Assembly: GCF_902686445.1 (NCBI RefSeq)
Contig: NC_062232.1
Coordinates: forward strand, 90,196,932-90,260,931
DNA: 64,000 bases
From: Sciurus carolinensis
Taxonomy: Eukaryota > Chordata > Mammalia > Rodentia > Sciuridae
Direction of reading: 5' to 3'
This document shows, piece by piece, positions 34,476 through 45,194 of this stretch (its first letter is position 1; every line of letters starts with the position of its first letter). Below the pieces are notes generated by a model that searched no databases, was not told where the DNA came from, and saw only the letters and a list, made by a program, of their open reading frames with translations. Position numbers and translations under genes: made by a program.

Positions 34476-34588
34476 TTTCCTACAATATCTGTATTTATTT
34501 ATTTTTATGTGGAGCTGAAGATGGAACCCACTGCCTCACATGTTAGAGGTAGGAGCTCAACCACTGAGCTTCAGTCCCAGCCCCCAGC
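34476..34588 (-). mobile_element. Sciurid ID (STRID-like) SINE
   Basis: Antisense 'gtggagctgaagatggaacc', 'accactgagcttcagtccca'. Flanks attatatttcttttt (34460-34474) and cttatatgtcttttt (34589-34603) form an imperfect TSD. Confidence 0.88.
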
Positions 34589-34603
34589 TTATATGTCTTT
34601 TTG

Positions 34604-35019
34604 CCAGTCCCTATGTACCTATAGTGCTGAAAATTTTAATGTTCCTAAGACTCGAAAGCACAATAGTTGATAATTATGGAATTAAAAAAATACTAACAAC
34701 TTCTAAAAAAGACTTATTTAGATGAATTTGTTAACCTCTAATATGAAATATGAACAATTTAAGTATACTTTGAACAAATACATTCTTTGAACTGGAGTCC
34801 TAATTCTTCTGCCTCTATGTTAAGCCTGCCATTTTGAGATCCTTTTGAAGATTCTTGCATTTTTTTCCCAGTAGTGAGTTTCAGTCTAATAAATTTGAGG
34901 TCTCAAATATGATATTGGAACTTGAAGACAGGGTAGAAACAAAATTCCCCATCTTCCATGCAACCAAAGTCTAATCTTGCTTTCAGTCACATTTCTGAAC
35001 TACCTTGTTTTTCTTCCCA
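34604..35019. other. Nothing recognised
   Basis: AT-rich, no repeat or gene hallmark. Confidence 0.45.
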
Positions 35020-35330
35020 ACTTAAAAAAATTTCACTGTCTCCCAATACACAAAAGATAAAAGATATAGTCCTACATACATAACAGATCCTTCTTAGTAT
35101 GTCCTAATCATCTCTGTAGACTCCTTTGCTCTTTCTTTCCCTGTCTCATCTCTATCTCTATCTTTATCTCTATTATCTATCATCTATCTCTATCTGTCGT
35201 TTTCCCATGCTTCAGTCATATGTATCTTTTCCTTCACTGCTGCAAAGGCAATTCTTTTTCATTGTCAAGGCCCGGTTCAAACTTTCCTCCTCTGCCTTAC
35301 CTATTCATCTCAGTTATTATCTCATTATTG
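35020..35330 (+). mobile_element. L2 LINE fragment
   Basis: Sense L2-like text 'tttcactgtctcccaataca', 'gatccttcttagtatgtcct', 'catgcttcagtcatatgtat' and 'aaggcccggttcaaactttc'. Confidence 0.55.
35145..35200. repeat. (TCTA)n-like simple repeat
   Basis: Imperfect tcta/tctc units within the L2 fragment. Confidence 0.85.
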
Positions 35331-35411
35331 TTCATGGTAGACCAGGCTGAATTAAAATAGGCCCCCATATTTTATCAAATTAACATCATATAAATATTTT
35401 TCTTTATTTTT

Positions 35412-35575
35412 AGCAGTTGTGGGAACCAAGCAACTACAGAGGCAAAGGCAGAAGGATCACAAGTTTTAGGCCAGCCTTGGAAATTTAGTGAGACCCTAAG
35501 CTAGTTGTATCAAAAGAAAAATAAAAAGAACTGGGGGTGTGGGTTCAATTCCCAGTACAAACAAATAAAAACCCA
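35412..35575 (+). mobile_element. Degraded composite SINE
   Basis: Sense 'aggcaaaggcagaaggatca', 'aaatttagtgagaccctaag', then a shortened ID half 'gaactgggggtgtgggttca'. Confidence 0.8.
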
Positions 35576-35649
35576 AACAACAACAATGAAAAAACTGACA
35601 CAGTTTTGAGAGATTTTTCAGGTTACTGAGTCTTATTTTGTGTAGTCCT

Positions 35650-36118
35650 TTAAGAAATGACATCAACAGATGAATGAATAAAGAAAATGTGGTTTATATA
35701 CACAAAGGAGTATTACTCAGTCATAAAGAATGACTTTATGACATTCACCAGTAAATGAATGGATCTGGAGATGATCATGCTAAGTGAAATAAGCCAATCG
35801 CAAAAAAATGGTCGAATGTTCACTGATATGTGTATACTAACACACAAAAAGGAGGAGGAGGACAGAAGAATAGAAGTTCATTGGATTAGACAAAGGGGAA
35901 TGAAGGGAAAGGAGGTGGAATAGAAAAGACAATGGAATGAATCTGATATAACATTCCTATGTACATATATGAATACACCACAGTGAATCGCCATATCATG
36001 TACATCCACAATACTGGGGTCCTAATTAGAATAAGATATATACTATGTCTATACAAATATGTAAAGATAGATTCTACTGTCATGTATAATTAAAAAGAAC
36101 AAATACAAATTTTAAAAG
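35650..36118 (+). mobile_element. Rodent L1 3' end, 5'-truncated
   Basis: Sense text from 'catcaacagatgaatgaata' through 'tactcagtcataaagaatga', 'atgctaagtgaaataagcca', to the tail 'gattctactgtcatgtataa' plus A-rich end. Confidence 0.9.
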
Positions 36119-36808
36119 AGAGTGAAGCTGAGAAAGCACTCCAATCTTCAACACATGGCTTCCAATTTACCCCGAATGTTCACATTATATGTAGCCAGAA
36201 GGGGGAAAGAGCATAGAGCATCATGCATGGGAGGTTTTAGGGTTCAGAACTGGAAATGGCCTCCATCATTTTTGTTTAGATTTTGCTGGATACAGAATAC
36301 TTGGCCACACCTAACTGCTTTAGATGTTATGATGTGTGCCTAAGAAAAGAAGAAAAATTTTTTGGAGAGTTAGGATTTCTATGATACCTCTTAGGGGATT
36401 CCCATAAAACTAATTAAGCACAGTTCAATTTGTAATGCAATTATATTTTTAAGTGTTTACCTCTCTTAATGGTCCAGTTCTGAACTCTGAATTTGGAATT
36501 CGTTTTTTTAGTAAATGTTAAAAACATCTTTCATGTGCTAGTGTTTCTATACCTCTTACAGTGATCAATGCATGTTTATCAAACCAATGAATATATAAAT
36601 TAGTGAATGAATATCAATCTTACCATAATTGGATTATGATGGTGTAGTGATATGATACTCTCTTGTTAAAAAATTCACACTGTCACTTGAATGATTTTTT
36701 TAACCTTCTACAAAACATTATTTTAACATTGTAATAACAAAAATTCTTTTCTGTGGTAGAGTCATGTTTCCAAATTAATTATTTAAATGACAGAGTTTAA
36801 CTATTATA
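36119..36808. other. Nothing recognised
   Basis: Unique-looking AT-rich DNA without a gene. Confidence 0.5.
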
Positions 36809-36960
36809 AGGCAGGGATTAGTAAGCTTTTTATGTAAAGGTCAAAAAACATATTTTAGGTATTGTGAGGCATAATCTCTGTTAAACCTACTCAATTCTGA
36901 CTTTGTAAAGTGAAAGCTGTTTTGACCACTGGCAGGCCATAGATTACTAACCTGTGATAC
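36809..36960. mobile_element. hAT (Charlie-type) non-autonomous transposon remnant
   Basis: 'ttagtaagctttttatgtaa', 'ttttaggtattgtgaggcat', 'tctctgttaaacctactcaa' and 'tgaccactggcaggccatag' follow a well-known mammalian MER-type element with an internal deletion. Sub-family not assigned. Confidence 0.7.
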
Positions 36961-37796
36961 AGGGTAATATATAATAAAATGTAAAATCACAGGATAGTTT
37001 TTACTCCTAAAGGTGTGAATGATGTCAAATTGGTTTTAATGATTACACGGAAAACCAATATAGAAGAATGCTACCGCTGAGGGAAGATAGCATAGACTCA
37101 AAGTTCTTTATTCTTTGGCTCTAAACACAACTATACCAATCACAAAGGGATTCCAAATGTGCAAATAAAAAGGTAGAATAGCTTGAGAACTCAGAATTTG
37201 GAGAAGGATAGGCAGTGAGCTCCATCTTTTGTTGTTTTGTTTATCTCCCATGCATCCTGGAATGTGTGCTAGGGAGTTCAGCAACCCAGAAAAAACAACA
37301 GGTGTAGATGAAATAATACAAAAAAAATAAAAGCAAAAACCTGTTGTTCTAGCCCAAAAATCCAGAAAGGGGAAACTCAGCAGGCACTCAGCAGGGAGAC
37401 CGGTATTTGCCCACAGCAGCAGGCCTACTGTAGTAAAAGCAGTGACAAAGTGGACTGACCCCGGGGTGTTAATCTATTCTATGCTTCACACTTGTCTGCA
37501 GAAGTGGGCACCATCTGCTAAAAGCAGTAAGAAGACAACCAGGGAAGGAAAACTCACCCCATGCCCAACACCAGGAGGCAGTGAGTGGGACACTCTGACC
37601 CTTGAAGAAGAACCACCAGGCCTGGTTTCTCTTTGCTTTTCATAAATAGCAGAGTATGCCTCAAGGTTAGTATCTTCCAGCCCTTCTTCCAATGGCAAGG
37701 GCCACCCAGGCTCAGTGACTCTTTGCCCCTCCATTGAGTGGCAGAAATTGGTTCATGTAGGTGCTTTCTTCTGAATGCGAAAGAAGAAATGTAGTG
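36961..37796. other. Unassigned stretch with a more GC-rich core
   Basis: Positions 37370-37745 are clearly richer in G+C than the surroundings and match no repeat I know. Short open frames exist on both strands, but none has recognisable protein features. Confidence 0.5.
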
Positions 37797-37856
37797 CTTG
37801 TCTTGCAAGCACAAGGCCCTGGGTTCAATCCCCAGCACCACACACACACAAAAAAG
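37797..37856 (+). mobile_element. 5'-truncated ID SINE with perfect 14-bp TSD
   Basis: Only the 3' half of the tRNA-like unit remains ('gccctgggttcaatccccag') plus a CA/A tail. TSD gaagaaatgtagtg at 37783-37796 and 37857-37870. Confidence 0.95.
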
Positions 37857-38394
37857 GAAGAAATGTAGTGGGAAACCCACAGGCAGTGATGAGAGAACAG
37901 GTCAGGGAAAACACGCCATCCTGTGTATCTGGTATCCCCATTTCATATCTAAAGACACACAGTGACAGTGGTAAGGATTCAGTTGCAGCTAAAGCAGAGC
38001 TAAAAGAAAGGCTATTTAGAATGTCATTGTAAGAATTCAGAAAGTTAAATTGAACTTTAAACCATAAACGTAGGATAGAATGAATATACATGCTAAACCT
38101 AAAAAGATCTGCAGAGGATCAAGAGTTTGCTATTATCAAAAATATACACTAGAAATTCACTTATACCAAGAATCAGGAAAATCATAACTCAATTAAAAAA
38201 TGATTGATGGCCACACTGAGGTGAATCAGAAGTCAGAACTATCTGACAAAGATTTTGAAGCAATAACTATAAAATTCTTCAGTAGTAGTTGAAAACTCAC
38301 TAAAACCAAATGAAAAAAGTGAGGAAAACATCAACAAAAATTTTGAATGAAAATTATAAAAGCAAAAATAAAATAACAAATAAAAACTCAGTGG

Positions 38395-38603
38395 CTACAT
38401 GTACATAGGGCAATGACGTCTGTCTCTCAAGGGAGGGGAGTATGAAAAATGGTGGACTGAGACAGACGTCATTACCCTATGTACATGTATGATTACACGA
38501 ATGGTGTGACTCTGCATGGTGTACAATCATAGAAACTAAAAGATATACCCCATTTGTGTACAATGAATCAAAATGCTGCCTGTAAGAAATTAAAAGCTAA
38601 AAC
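38395..38603 (+). mobile_element. Twin-primed (5'-inverted) L1 3' end with perfect TSD
   Basis: A 209-bp insert flanked by aaaactcagtgg (38383-38394 and 38604-38615). The first 34 bp are antisense L1 end sequence; from about 38429 the insert is sense and contains the same sequence again, giving a near-perfect inverted repeat (38397-38426 with 38457-38487). It ends in the standard L1 tail and A-rich stretch. Confidence 0.93.
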
Positions 38604-38756
38604 AAAACTCAGTGGATAGAATGAAGATAACAGAAGATAAGGATCAGTGAACTAAAGGACAAATAACTGGAATTCATTCACTCTGAACAACAGAGAGAAA
38701 ATCGAAAAAATGAACAAAGTCACATGCACTTCTAAGTCCAATAAAGAAAAGTCTGG

Positions 38757-38897
38757 AGACTGGTATTGTGGCTCAGTGGTAGAGTGTTTGCCTAGCACAT
38801 GTGAGGCCCTGGGTTCCATCCTCAGCACCACATAAAAATAAATAAATAAAACAAAGGTATCATGTCCATCTACAACTAAAAAATATTTAAAAAAGAG
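38757..38897 (+). mobile_element. Sciurid ID (STRID-like) SINE
   Basis: Sense, complete: 'ggtattgtggctcagtggta', 'catgtgaggccctgggttcc', ataa-rich tail, 'atgtccatctacaactaaaa'. Confidence 0.95.
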
Positions 38898-40017
38898 AAA
38901 AAAATCTGCCTCTTATGAATGGCAGTGCATATATGAGTCCCAGAAAGAGACAAGAAAAAATGTGGGCTAAAAAAATATTGAAAGGAATCAAGTCCAAATT
39001 TGACAAAAGTCATAAACCTATAGATTTAAGAAGCTGAGAAAATCACAAACAGAATAAACCCAAATAACTTAAGAGTAAGATATATATAGTTAAACACAAA
39101 ACTTAAAGGCAAAGAAAAACAATCTATACATCGATTGGTGCTAAATGACAGATTACTCATAGAGAAACATTGACTTGAATAGAAGAGGATTTCTCATTTG
39201 AAACCATGGAAGCCAGGAGGAAGAAGCACAACATACCATACTGGTCTACTATGTTCAAGGATTAAAATACTCAGTATAGGAAAATTGTCAGTTCACCCCA
39301 GTTGAGTCAAAGATCTAATGCAATTTCCATGAAAATCCCAACAAGGATTTAAAATCTAGATAAAGTTATGGTAAAAAATTAAATGGAAATGCATGGGCCC
39401 TAGAATAGCTAAACAATCTTGAAAAGAAAAAAATATCAAGTAGGAGAAATCACTCTATATTAATGCTTACTGTATAGGTACAAAAATCAAGACAGTGTCA
39501 TTATCAGTGGAAGAATAGACACATGAACCACAGGAACAGAATAAAGAATTCAAAAATAGACCCACAAAAATATGTCCAACATATTTTTGATGAAGGTGCA
39601 ACAGGGGCATGGGGGAAAGATGAATTTTTCAACAAATAGTGCTAGAGGACTTGGGCACCAATGAGATGTGAAGAAGAATCTCCACTTATCCTCATATCTT
39701 ATACAAAAATGAACTCAAAATGGAACATGGTCTTAAATGTAAAACATGAAACTTTTAAACTTTTAGGGGAAAACATAGTACAAAGTCTTCAGGATCTAGG
39801 TCAAGCAAACAGTTTATAGACTTAACACCTGAAGCACAATCTACGAAAGCCAAAATGGATAAATTGGACCTCATCCACTTAAAATTTTTTGCACCTTTAA
39901 CAACTGTTAAGAGGATGAAAAGAGACACTATAGACATGGAAAATATTTGCAAGCCTTATATATCTTATGAAATCTTATTGTTTAGTACATAAAGATTTAT
40001 CATAACTCAACAGCTAC

Positions 40018-40018
<1 letters not shown>

Positions 40019-40047
<29 letters not shown>
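40019..40047. repeat. (AAAAC)n
   Basis: Five to six aaaac units inside the L1 sequence. Confidence 0.9.
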
Positions 40048-40048
<1 letters not shown>

Positions 40049-40203
40049 CCAGCCAAAGAGTTCAGTTAGAAAATGAACAAAAGACACAAATACACATTTC
40101 ATTTAAGAGAACATATGGCTGTATGTGTGGATGCCAATTAAGCACATTAAAAGATGTTCTGTATCATTAGCCATGAAGGAAAAGTAGATTAAAACCATAA
40201 TGA

Positions 40204-40401
40204 GCTGGGCATGGTGTTACACACCTGTAATCCCAGCAGTTTGGGAGGCTGAGGTAGGAGGATCATGAGTTCAAAACCAGCCTCAGCAAAAACAAGGACC
40301 TAAGCAACTCAGTGAGACCCTGTATCAAAATAAAATATTAAAACAGATGGGGATGTGACTGAGTGGTTAAGCACCTCTGGGTTCAATCCCTGGTACCAGG
40401 A
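40204..40401 (+). mobile_element. Composite B1-ID SINE (head of compound insert)
   Basis: Sense, full length from 'gctgggcatggtgttacaca' to 'gttcaatccctggtaccagg'. Its 5' edge abuts the first copy of the TSD shared with 41046-41058. Confidence 0.95.
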
Positions 40402-40751
40402 AAAAACAGTGGATCCAGCACAGAAGAGAGAGAAAGGGAATTTCTAGAATGATGAAAATGGAGGTCCCAGCAGAATAGTTGCTCAGCCAACTTAAGGAGA
40501 ATAAGTTTAGATTGGGATAGGATGGTAGAGAGCATCAGTGAAAACAAAATTGATAAGGGATTTCCTATGTAAAAAATTGTTTTGAGGTGATTTCACAGCC
40601 TCATCAGAAAGCGAGGGCAGACTTAGAAGTTCCAATTAGTTTAAGCAAATTTTAACCCCAATTTTAAAAAAAAGTTATATGTGACATGAATTATAACCAT
40701 AGACTATCACATGGGTTCAGCACTGAATAATATTCAGATAGCTACTCTGTA
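40402..40751. other. Non-repeat segment inside compound insert
   Basis: About 350 bp without L1 or SINE features, lying between two SINEs within the TSD-bounded 40204-41045 block. Its origin is unknown. Confidence 0.6.
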
Positions 40752-40945
40752 AAAAATAGCAGAAGGGTGCAGCGGCACATGCCTGTCATCTCAGCTGCTC
40801 GGGAGGCTGAAGCAGAAGGATTGCAAGCTCAAAGCCAGTCTCGGCAACTTAGCGAGACCCTGAACAACTTAGTGAAAAACGTCTCAAAATAAAAAGGGCT
40901 GTGACTCAGTGGTAAACCCCTCTGGTACCAAAATAAATAAATAAT
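40752..40945 (+). mobile_element. Composite B1-ID SINE
   Basis: Sense 'gggtgcagcggcacatgcct' through 'cttagcgagaccctgaacaa' to a short ID half and aata tail. Confidence 0.92.
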
Positions 40946-40965
40946 CAATTGAAACTTAATTAAAA

Positions 40966-41045
40966 GAGCTGGGGATGTGGCTCAGTGGTTAAGTGCCCCT
41001 GGGTTCAATCCCTCGTACCAAAACAAAGCAAAAAAAAAAAAAAAA
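40966..41045 (+). mobile_element. ID-half monomer with long A-tail
   Basis: 'gctggggatgtggctcagtg' to 'gttcaatccctcgtaccaaa', then about 20 A, directly before the second TSD copy. Confidence 0.92.
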
Positions 41046-41409
41046 AAAACCACAATGAACTATCCACTATGTATTTATCAAAATGACAAAACAAGAAATG
41101 GTAATAATACCTATTGTTTGGAAGGATGAAGAGAACCTGGATCACTGACAAACAGCTATTGAAATGTAAAATTGTATACCCATTTTGGAAAAAAAAAATG
41201 TTTGGCAATCTTTTTAAAATCTAAGCAGTCAGCTTCCACACAAATCAGAAATTTCAGTCATGGGCAGTTATCCCAGAAAATGAAAAAATATGCTGACATA
41301 AAAAATCTGCATACATTCATAGCAGTTCATAGCAGCTTTATTCCCAAAAGTTCCAAACTAGAAACAACTCTGATGTCCTTTTTTATATAAAGTTAGAACT
41401 TTATTTCTT

Positions 41410-42484
41410 TTCTTTTTAAAAATCATTTATTTATTTTTATTTTTACAGACTTCATTTTGATTCATTGGACACAAATGGGGTACATCGGTTGTGCATGATG
41501 TAGATTCACACCATTTGTGTAATCCTACATGTACATAGGTAATGATATCTGTCTCATTCCACCATTTTTCATATCCCCCCATTTCCTTCTACATAATCTA
41601 AAGTCCCTCCATTCTTCTCTCACTCCCCACCCCCACCCCCATTATATATCATCCTCCACTTATCAGGGAAAACATTCAACCTTTGGTTTTTTGGGATTGG
41701 CTTATTTTATTTAGCAAGATATTCTCCAATTCCATCTGTTTATTTGCAAATGCCATTATATTATTCTTCTTTATGACTGAATAGTATTCCATTGTGTATA
41801 TATATCACAGTTTCTTTATCCATTCCTCTGTTGAAAGGTATCTAGGTTGGTTCCTTAATCTAGCTGTTGTGAATTGAGCAGCTATAAACATTGATGTGAC
41901 TGCATCACTGTAGTATGCTAATTTTAAGTCCTTTGGGTATAAACCAAGGAGTGGGATAACTGGGTCAAAAGGTGAGTCCATTCCAAGTTTTCTGAGGATT
42001 CTCCACACTGTTTTCCAGAGTGGCTGCACCAATTTGCAACTCCACCAACAATGTAAAAGTGTGCCTTTTCCCCGCATCCACACTAACATCTATTATTGTT
42101 TGTGTCCTTGATAATAGCCATTCTAATTGGAGTAAGATGAAATCTTAGAGTTGTTCTAATTTGCTTTTCTCTAATTACTAGAGATGTCGAACACTTTTTC
42201 ATATATTTATTAATCACCTGTGTGTCTTCTTCTGTAAAGTATCTATCTGTCCAGTTCCTTGACCCATTTATTGATTGGGTTCTTTGTATTTTTGATGTAA
42301 AGTTTTGTAAGTTCTTTATACATTTTGGAGATAAGTGCTCTGTCTGAAGTGCATTTGGCAAAGATTTTTCTCCCATTCTGTAGGCTCTCTCTTCACATTT
42401 TTGATTGTATCCTTTGCTGAGAAAAATCTTTTTAGTTTGAGAACAATTAGATAGAGCAAAGAAATTAATGGGATACAAATAAGA
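41410..42484 (-). mobile_element. Rodent L1 3' end, 1075 bp, with 16-bp TSD
   Basis: Antisense insertion carrying the 3' UTR and the last part of ORF2. Minus-strand frames at 41805-42089 and 42083-42532 encode typical L1 ORF2 C-terminal text (for example [20 protein letters not shown]), but are split by a frameshift. Flanks tagaactttatttctt (41394-41409) and taggactttatttctt (42485-42500). Confidence 0.93.
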
Positions 42485-42500
42485 TAGGACTTTATTTCTT

Positions 42501-42575
42501 ACAGTTCTGGAGGCTGGGAAGTTCAAGATCAAGGTGCTGGCAGGTTTGGTATCAGGTGAGGGACACAGTCTCTAC
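42501..42575. mobile_element. Remainder of a small element hosting the L1
   Basis: 'acagttctggaggctgggaa' text, together with about 25 bp at 41385-41409, forms a small old repeat inserted in the L1M. L1M text (atgtcctt) resumes on each side, at about 41382 and 42577. Family not assigned. Confidence 0.5.
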
Positions 42576-42992
42576 TACAATGTCCTTTAACAGGTGAGTT
42601 ATTAAGTGAACTGTTGCACATCCATTCCATGGAATAGCACTCAGCAATAAATATGAACAAACTACTGATACACATGACAACCCAGATTCATGTCCATAAA
42701 ATTATGCTGGATGAAAAAGGCCAGTCCTGAAAGGTTATATGCTATATGGTTCCATTTACATAATATGTTTAAAAGGGCAAAATTATAAAAATAGGGAGAA
42801 GATTATGAGTTGCCAAATGTTAACGGTATACAAGAGAAGAGGGTGTGGTTATAATAGGGCAACATGTATGATCTTTATGATGATAGTATTGTGCAAATAA
42901 AAATGGCAAAATATGCATAAGGTAGGTGGATGGTATCAGTTTCATTATGCTGGTTGTGATATTGTACTATAGTTTTGTATGATGTTACTATT

Positions 42993-43187
42993 TTTTTTTG
43001 TACTGGAGATTGAACTCAAGGTTCCACTACCACTGAGCTACATTTCCAGTCCTTTTCTTTTATGTTATTTTTCATTTTGAGAAAGGGTCTTGCTAAATTT
43101 CTGAGCTTGGCCTCGAACTTAAGGATCTTCCTGCCTCAGCCTCCGCAGTCACTGGGCTTACAAATAAATGCCATAACACCCAACACA
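42993..43187 (-). mobile_element. Composite SINE with 11-bp TSD
   Basis: Antisense copy flanked by atgttactatt (42982-42992) and atgttaccatt (43188-43198) in the L1M 3' end. Confidence 0.93.
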
Positions 43188-43295
43188 ATGTTACCATTGA
43201 GGAAAACTGGGCAAAGTGTTTATGAGATACTTTTCTCTTTTTAGTACAAATGCATGCGAATCTACAGCGATCATAAAAATAAAGTTCAATGAAAA

Positions 43296-43739
43296 AGTAT
43301 GATGTTGGCACACAAAGAGTCAGGAGTTACTTAGATATCCAAGAGATGGTTTTAAAAATTCATAATAATTATGCACTTTGATACTCAAAATGGGAAGCAA
43401 AATTATGAGAAATAATTTTTATAGAAAATGGCTCTAAAATCAACTTGCATTAATTTTGCCACTCTATTTATCCTTTGAAGTAATACTGGAATAAACTGTC
43501 AGGAAGGTGTGGATTTCCAAGTTCCTGCTGGACTTCAGTCTGTGTTGTCAAGATCACTCTTGTTTTGGGGCCATAATTACTGCTCAATTAGAAACCCATT
43601 GTAGAGGGAGGAGGGTCTTTGTTTTTCAGGAAAATCTTGTCAGAAAATAAAATTGAAAAGAGTAGAAAGCTGACAGGGCTTTTCCTCCTGGTAGAAATTA
43701 ATTTTTTTGGAATTTTTTTCTTTAGAAGTTTATCAGAGA
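43296..43739. other. Nothing recognised
   Basis: Unique-looking spacer between two L1 copies. Confidence 0.5.
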
Positions 43740-44660
43740 ATGTCAATTCTATGAGATAAATACACCAAGAATACAAATAGCCCAATCAACCAATGGGCTA
43801 AGGAAATGAACAGACACTTCACAGAAGAAGATCTACAAGCAATCAACAGATATATGAAAAAATGTTCACCATCCCTAGTAATCAGAGAAACTACCCTAAG
43901 ATTCCATCTCACCCCAATTAGAATGGTAATTAACAAGAATACAAGCAACAATAGGTACTGGCGAGGATGTGGGGTAAAAGGTACACTCATACATTGCTGG
44001 TGGGGTTGCAAATTAGTGCAGCCACTCTGGAAAGCAGTGTGGAGATTCCTCAGAAAGCTTGGAATGGAACCACCATTTGACCCAGTTATCCCACTCTTCA
44101 TTTATACCCAAAGGACTTAAAATCAGCATACTACAGTGATGCAGCCACATCAATGTTCATAGCTGCTCAATTCACCATAGCCAGATTGTGGAACCAACCT
44201 AGATGTCCTTCAATTGATGAATGGATATAGAAACTGTGGTGTGTATATATATATATATATATACAATGGGATATTATTCAGCCATAAAGAATAATAAAAT
44301 TATGGCATTTGCAGGCAAATGGATGAAATTGGAGAATATCATGCTAAGTGAGATAAGCCAATCTCAAAAAACCAAAGGATGAATGATCTCATTGATAAGC
44401 AGATGATGACACATAATGGGGTGGGAGGGGGGCAAGAATGGAGGAAGGAGGGACTGTATAGAGGTAAAAGAGGGGTGGGAGGGGTGGGGGGAAGGAAAAA
44501 ATAACAGAATGAATCAAACACCATTACCCCATATAAATGTATGATTACACAAACGGTATGCCTTTACTCCATGTACAAACAGAGAAACAACATGTATCCC
44601 ATTTATTTACAATAAAAATAAATTTAAAAAAACAAAAAACAAACAAACAAACAAAAAATG
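43740..44660 (+). mobile_element. Rodent L1 3' end, 5'-truncated, relatively young
   Basis: Sense L1. Frame 43806-44120 encodes ORF2 C-terminal text ([20 protein letters not shown]) and then breaks. It is followed by 3' UTR with a G-rich tract (44420-44490) and an A-rich end. Same family as 41410-42484 but opposite strand. Confidence 0.92.
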
Positions 44661-44667
44661 TGTTTTA

Positions 44668-44811
44668 AGGGCTGGGACTATAGCTCAGTGGCAGAGCACT
44701 TACCTAGCATGTGTGAGGCACTGGGTTCGATCCTTAGCACCACATAAAAATAAAAAGTGAATAAAATAAAGGCATGCTGTCCATACGCAACTACCAAAAT
44801 ATTTTTTTAAA
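44668..44811 (+). mobile_element. Sciurid ID (STRID-like) SINE
   Basis: Sense 'gctgggactatagctcagtg', 'cactgggttcgatccttagc', ataa tail. Sits at the A-rich end of the preceding L1, with imperfect tgtgttttaa/gatgttttaa flanks. Confidence 0.94.
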
Positions 44812-45194
44812 AGATGTTTTAAAACATAGAAATGCTTACATATTTATCATCACTCCCCTAAAACTAAGTAACCAAGTTATGGACAATTTTAGTTTCTCGT
44901 TTAAGATCATATGCAAAACTAAATTACTCTTATATTGTAGTTTTGTAGATGTTTCCTGTCCATTAAAAAGCATATTCTTGTATTTCAAGTACAACAAATC
45001 TCATTATAGGAAGTGGCCATTTGTTTTATGCAAATCTCAATTTTATATTTATTCCTGATGACATGTTTGACTAGTATGTTTGTGTGTACCTGAAGTCCTC
45101 CAAAATTACATTACTTTATTTACATAGAGGGGGACAAAAATCATTTTATTTTTACCAAGTCTTCTCAGGTCTTCTGTAATGATTGCAGTTTATT

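Larger units (their letters stand above)
38040..43295 (+). mobile_element. Old L1 (L1M), long plus-strand copy with many insertions
   Basis: Sense text runs in L1 order: ORF1/5' part ('aaattcacttataccaagaa' 38154, 'ctcatttgaaaccatggaag' 39193), ORF2 ('aaaatcccaacaaggattta' 39332, 'ttgtttagtacataaagatt' 39979), 3' end ('gactacagcg'-like, 'caaatgcatgcgaatctaca' 43246). Frames are destroyed. Interruptions at 38395, 38757, 40204-41045, about 41385-42575 and 42993. Confidence 0.8.

Noticed and set aside
34185..34604. Regularly spaced repeats suggesting a CRISPR-like array
   Set aside because: They are three ID SINEs with T-rich tails in eukaryotic DNA; no short uniform repeat/spacer pattern.
38397..38487. 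Hairpin as a possible microRNA precursor
   Set aside because: Arms are the inverted and sense parts of one twin-primed L1 insertion, which fully explains the structure.
42083..42532. 149-residue minus-strand frame as a possible gene
   Set aside because: It is the L1 ORF2 C-terminal region with the neighbouring small repeat; frameshifted relative to 41805-42089.
43806..44120. 104-residue plus-strand frame as a possible gene
   Set aside because: L1 ORF2 C-terminal fragment of a 5'-truncated copy, ending in a premature stop.
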